DNA from: RGIG4708 sp045538875
Lineage (GTDB): Bacteria; Bacillota; Clostridia; UMGS1810
Assembly: GCA_045538875.1 (NCBI GenBank)
Contig: JAZQEG010000023.1
Span: 1 to 34,815, forward strand
Length of the DNA: 34,815 nucleotides
Reading direction: 5' to 3'
The position numbers and the translations under genes were made by a program. Below, one piece after another: positions 32,357-34,815 of this stretch (positions are counted from its first letter, which is position 1; each line of letters begins with the position of its first letter). The notes under the pieces are model-generated. The model saw only the letters and a list, made by a program, of their open reading frames with translations. It was not told the DNA's origin and ran no database searches.

Positions 32357-32374
32357 TTTTACTCGTGTCAAGTC
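32357..32374 (-). repeat. 18-nt repeat, copy 2 (inverted)
   Basis: TTTTACTCGTGTCAAGTC is the exact reverse complement of copies 1 and 3. With copy 3 it forms perfect inverted ends around 32357-34514, the segment carrying the 557-residue gene; with copy 1 it brackets the SLH and AbiJ-like genes. No obvious target-site duplication flanks either pair. Confidence 0.75.
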
Positions 32375-32462
32375 CATGCAATTTAAAAGATTAGTTTGCC
32401 GATTTTGATATTTACATATACTATCGGGAGCGGGAAAATCCAGCATTCTCGCGGGTTCTAAA
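32362..32462. repeat. About 100-bp direct repeat with hairpin, copy 1
   Basis: It matches 34248-34348 at close to 90%, with cores TTAGTTTGCCGATTT, ATATTTACATATACTATCGG and TTCTCGCGGGTTCTAA. A hairpin near its right end (GCGGGAA with TTCTCGC, 32430-32452) uses a G-T pair where the other copy has A-T. It lies 60 bases before the 557-residue gene. Confidence 0.8.
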
Positions 32463-32522
32463 GAATTTTGTTCGAGAGAATACAGATTGAAAATTACATA
32501 TAATTTAATTTGAGGAGAGATT

Positions 32523-34196
32523 ATGAGTATTATTGATTATTTGAATTCACGAAATGAAATGGCAAAAAATATACTCGCAAACAATTCGGGTATTGAGGTT
32601 GAAACATTGGTTGGTGTTGGTAAGAAAGGCGCACAATTGCTGAGGGATATATCGATAGCGTTAATAAATAAAAATTACAAAGAAGCAAGAACTGTTATAA
32701 ATTGTAGTTTTGTTATGAATGAAAATTTGTTGGATGTCCATCATGATGATATAAGCTGCATTATGACTTTTGTGGCAAGAAAAGAAATGTCATATAAGGA
32801 TTTTGTGGGGATTGCTTATGAATCTTTGTTGCATGAAAACTATGTTCTTTTTTATGCAATGATTTCATTGATAATATATAAATTAAATAGTGCTCAAAGA
32901 CAATTTTATGATGATTCCGAGCTTAAATTTACGCTTGAAATCATAGAAAGAAAATTAAATTTTCCGTGTACATTTCCAAACACAAAAGAGGATGTTTTGC
33001 TGTTTTATGAAGAATGTATAGACGAATATTATCCTATTGGAGCTTTTTTGAAAACAAAGGACGATTACTGTTATAAAGAAAAATCTGTGTATGATGTTAA
33101 TACTTTCGATATGAATTGGGTAAAAAAAGATTTTGAGAATTGTATTGAAAAAGGTGATATGCGAGGTTTTATTATAGACGTTGATAATTATATCAACACC
33201 TTAGGAAATCAAGCCAAGTCTTCCGAAATGTGGAATTATCTTACAGATGCCCTTATGTTTGATTTTTGTCATACTAAATTTCAATGGAATACGGAGTTGT
33301 CAAAAAGCATTCTCATGAGTATGGTTGGCTTTTCAAAGTGTTATGATGATACGCCCGTTATGGAGTATTCACGTGTAATGAAGGTTCATGTTCTTTCTAA
33401 ATTGATCATATTAAAGAAACTTATTGAACTTTTGCCGACAATGGAAAAAGTTAGATGCTGTATTGAGGATAATTTGATACAAATGGCGTCTTTTCTTATT
33501 AATTTGTATTATATTTTCCCTTTTAGCGAGATAGTGGATTTTCTTACTGATATCATAATGCCATTGTTTGATATGAGTGTTTTTGCAAAACTTGGATCTA
33601 GAAAAGAAAATGTAAGCGAGATAAAAAAATATATTTCTTTGATTGAAAAAAACGGGAAAAGAGATGTGTCAATGTTTGCCACGTCTGTTACTTCTTCAGA
33701 AACTAAAATTACAAATGTCGAAATTTCTCGACAGTCTGATTACCCAAAAGTCACTACGGTGATTATAGGGGTAGATATGGTGGATAGTTATGATATTGAC
33801 ATTGAGTTTAAATTTTACGATAACTGCGGACAACAGATATGCAACGATATACCTTGTATTGAATCATTTAGCGAAGAAAGTTTTGAGAAAAATCACTATG
33901 TTTATGAATTAAGCATACTGGAAGGCTCGAAAATTTGCCGCGTGAATGCTGAAATAGTGCGCAAGGGAGACGCATTTTTAAATCCAGGAATTGGTAATTC
34001 GGATGAATACGACTTTTCGCTTGAGGAGAATATCAATGAAAAAACTGCGACTGACAACATTGAAACAGATTTTTCAAATGTTCCGGAGGAAATCGAGAAT
34101 GATAAAGAACAAACTGATTATTTTGAAAAGGTCTTTCTGGGTATTTTGATGTCGGCGTCGGTTTTAGTTTTCATTTATCGTATTTTAAATGGTTAA
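32523..34196 (+). CDS. Unrecognised 557-residue tail-anchored protein
   Basis: I do not recognise this protein. It starts with ATG after GAGGAGAG. Residues 1-385 look mostly helical, with many cysteines and aromatic residues and no enzyme motif that I can name. Residues about 395-480 (TKITNVEISRQSDYPKVTTV onward) alternate as in a beta-sandwich domain. An acidic, low-complexity linker follows (about 485-530), then a single hydrophobic helix at about 537-553 and a short YRILNG tail, so the bulk would face the cytoplasm, tail-anchored in the membrane. No signal peptide. Base composition is visibly more AT-rich than the core genes. It stands alone between two copies of a 100-bp repeat and between 18-bp inverted repeats, like cargo of a small mobile unit. 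Confidence 0.8.
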   Translation: MSIIDYLNSRNEMAKNILANNSGIEVETLVGVGKKGAQLLRDISIALINKNYKEARTVINCSFVMNENLLDVHHDDISCIMTFVARKEMSYKDFVGIAYESLLHENYVLFYAMISLIIYKLNSAQRQFYDDSELKFTLEIIERKLNFPCTFPNTKEDVLLFYEECIDEYYPIGAFLKTKDDYCYKEKSVYDVNTFDMNWVKKDFENCIEKGDMRGFIIDVDNYINTLGNQAKSSEMWNYLTDALMFDFCHTKFQWNTELSKSILMSMVGFSKCYDDTPVMEYSRVMKVHVLSKLIILKKLIELLPTMEKVRCCIEDNLIQMASFLINLYYIFPFSEIVDFLTDIIMPLFDMSVFAKLGSRKENVSEIKKYISLIEKNGKRDVSMFATSVTSSETKITNVEISRQSDYPKVTTVIIGVDMVDSYDIDIEFKFYDNCGQQICNDIPCIESFSEESFEKNHYVYELSILEGSKICRVNAEIVRKGDAFLNPGIGNSDEYDFSLEENINEKTATDNIETDFSNVPEEIENDKEQTDYFEKVFLGILMSASVLVFIYRILNG

Positions 34197-34247
34197 GATG
34201 CGAAATAGAAGATAAGGGGATGATTTTGTTGTTTTGGCATAGAATTC

Positions 34248-34348
34248 CTCGTATCAAGTCTATAAAATTTAAAACATTAGTTTGCCGATTTATAATATTT
34301 ACATATACTATCGGATGCGAGAAAATCCAGTATTCTCGCGGGTTCTAA
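34248..34348. repeat. About 100-bp direct repeat with hairpin, copy 2
   Basis: Second copy of 32362-32462, same orientation, with the hairpin GCGAGAA/TTCTCGC at 34318-34341. The left end (CTCGTATCAAGTC) is a degenerate form of the 18-nt repeat. It lies 52 bases after the stop of the 557-residue gene. Confidence 0.8.
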
Positions 34349-34432
34349 GGAAAAGTGTTAAAGGAAAAACAGTTAAAAAAATAGGGAAAAGTTAGTAGGT
34401 CCTAATACGAGCTTGCGAGTATCAAGGTTCTC

Positions 34433-34467
34433 CGAAATATAGAAATCTTTGATTTCGTTATATTTCG
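34433..34467. repeat. AT-rich hairpin
   Basis: CGAAATATA/TATATTTCG outer stem with GAAATC/GATTTC inner stem. No T-run follows on either strand, so a terminator role is unlikely. It lies between the 100-bp repeat and the third 18-nt repeat. Confidence 0.55.
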
Positions 34468-34489
34468 TGATGGTTCTTATTATTCACTG

Positions 34490-34575
34490 TTCTCCTGACT
34501 TGACACGAGTAAAAATTCTGTCGAATTATGTGTAAAGATGTGATAATATGAAGAAAAATATTACTTTTTGGTCTT
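34490..34575 (+). pseudogene. Duplicated leader and broken start of the SLH-protein gene
   Basis: The stretch parallels 30280-30360: CTGACTTGACACGAGTAAAA (copy 3 of the 18-nt repeat at 34497-34514), then CTGTCGAA against CTTGTCGAA, then TAAAGATGTGATAATATGAAG against GAAAGGTGTGAAATTATGAAG, in the same order. The frame begins at 34549 as MKKN and stops after nine codons. It looks like the remnant of a second gene with the same 5' end. Confidence 0.5.
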
Positions 34576-34725
34576 AATTATATGAGTTATCACTAGAAAT
34601 CGGTGCTTGAATTGTACAGTGTCCACATTAGTTACGACATTTTGCGACAAAACCTATTAATAAATAGTCTTATTGAAATAAAGAAGATTGCGATTAGAAG
34701 TTTTTGCAAAAATATGGTGAAATAC

Positions 34726-34754
34726 TTGAATTTTATGTAGAATAGTGATATAAT
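34726..34754 (+). promoter_or_regulatory. Predicted promoter of a gene starting at the window end
   Basis: TTGAAT (34726-34731), a 17-base spacer and TATAAT (34749-34754). It would begin transcription near 34761, directed out of the window. The rest of 34576-34725 shows no gene. Confidence 0.65.
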
Positions 34755-34801
34755 TTAATTAGAAATCTTTGTTAATTATATTATGAAAGAAGATAAAGCA
34801 A

Positions 34802-34815
34802 ATGGCAATAACATA
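34802..34815 (+). CDS. Possible start of a gene cut by the window end
   Basis: ATG at 34802 gives MAIT before the window ends. A weak purine-rich GAAAGAAG stands before it and a good promoter about 50 bases upstream. A second possible ATG at 34783 has no ribosome binding site. Too short to identify. Confidence 0.3.

Noticed and set aside
32362..34348. Integron cassette with attC sites
   Set aside because: The repeats are of attC-like length and hairpin content, but GTTRRRY/RYYYAAC core sites are absent and no integrase gene is in the window.
1..34815. CRISPR array
   Set aside because: No regularly spaced short direct repeats were seen; all repeats found are palindromic arms, paired long repeats or single 18-mers.

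Overview
The window looks like chromosomal DNA of a low-GC Firmicute of the class Clostridia, probably an anaerobic, gut-type lineage. The evidence is the core gene order (hprK, ROK sugar kinase, murB, rapZ, whiA, dnaE, pfkA), an HPr kinase, an AT-rich composition with strong AGGAGG-type ribosome binding sites, frequent TTG starts, tRNA genes that encode their CCA, and an S-layer-type (SLH) surface protein. No plasmid or phage backbone and no rRNA is visible.

Layout. 1-2967: a dispersed repeat, a MATE efflux pump and pyruvate kinase. 3017-5044: an alpha-L-rhamnosidase-like GH78 enzyme with its own promoter. 5045-5677: a two-way terminator, two tRNA-Ser genes (GCT and TGA) on the minus strand with a strong promoter, and a divergent promoter. 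5678-13361: a long plus-strand run of cysteine desulfurase, thiI, recA, recX, rimO, pgsA, a ComEC-like metallo-beta-lactamase-fold protein and a family-2-type glycosyltransferase. 13362-14102: a gene-free block of about 740 bp made of nested large imperfect palindromes, flanking REP-like hairpins and a 38-nt direct repeat; one arm is a second copy of the repeat at position 1. 14103-17502: a minus-strand operon for a polar amino-acid ABC importer ending in serine acetyltransferase, which suggests a cysteine/cystine module, with a palindromic operator over its promoter. 17842-26006: the hprK to dnaE cluster. 26085-29996: pfkA, a 58-residue membrane peptide and valS, closed by a good terminator. 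29997-34815: an accessory tail.

The core genes fit together as sugar uptake control and glycolysis (hprK, ROK kinase, pfkA, pyk), envelope synthesis and its control (murB, rapZ, whiA, pgsA), sulfur transfer to tRNA (desulfurase plus ThiI), and DNA repair/replication (recA, recX, dnaE). The gene yvcK, often found between rapZ and whiA in Firmicutes, is absent there.

The accessory tail holds an SLH-anchored PstS-like binding protein, a 60-residue fragment resembling the N-terminal module of an AbiJ-type defence protein, and an unrecognised 557-residue tail-anchored protein. That orphan gene lies between two copies of a roughly 100-bp repeat with a base-paired hairpin, and between perfect 18-bp inverted repeats. 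A third copy of the 18-mer lies in the leader of the SLH gene, and that leader is partly duplicated after the orphan gene. This tail and the palindrome block at 13.4-14.1 kb are the parts least explained by known genes.
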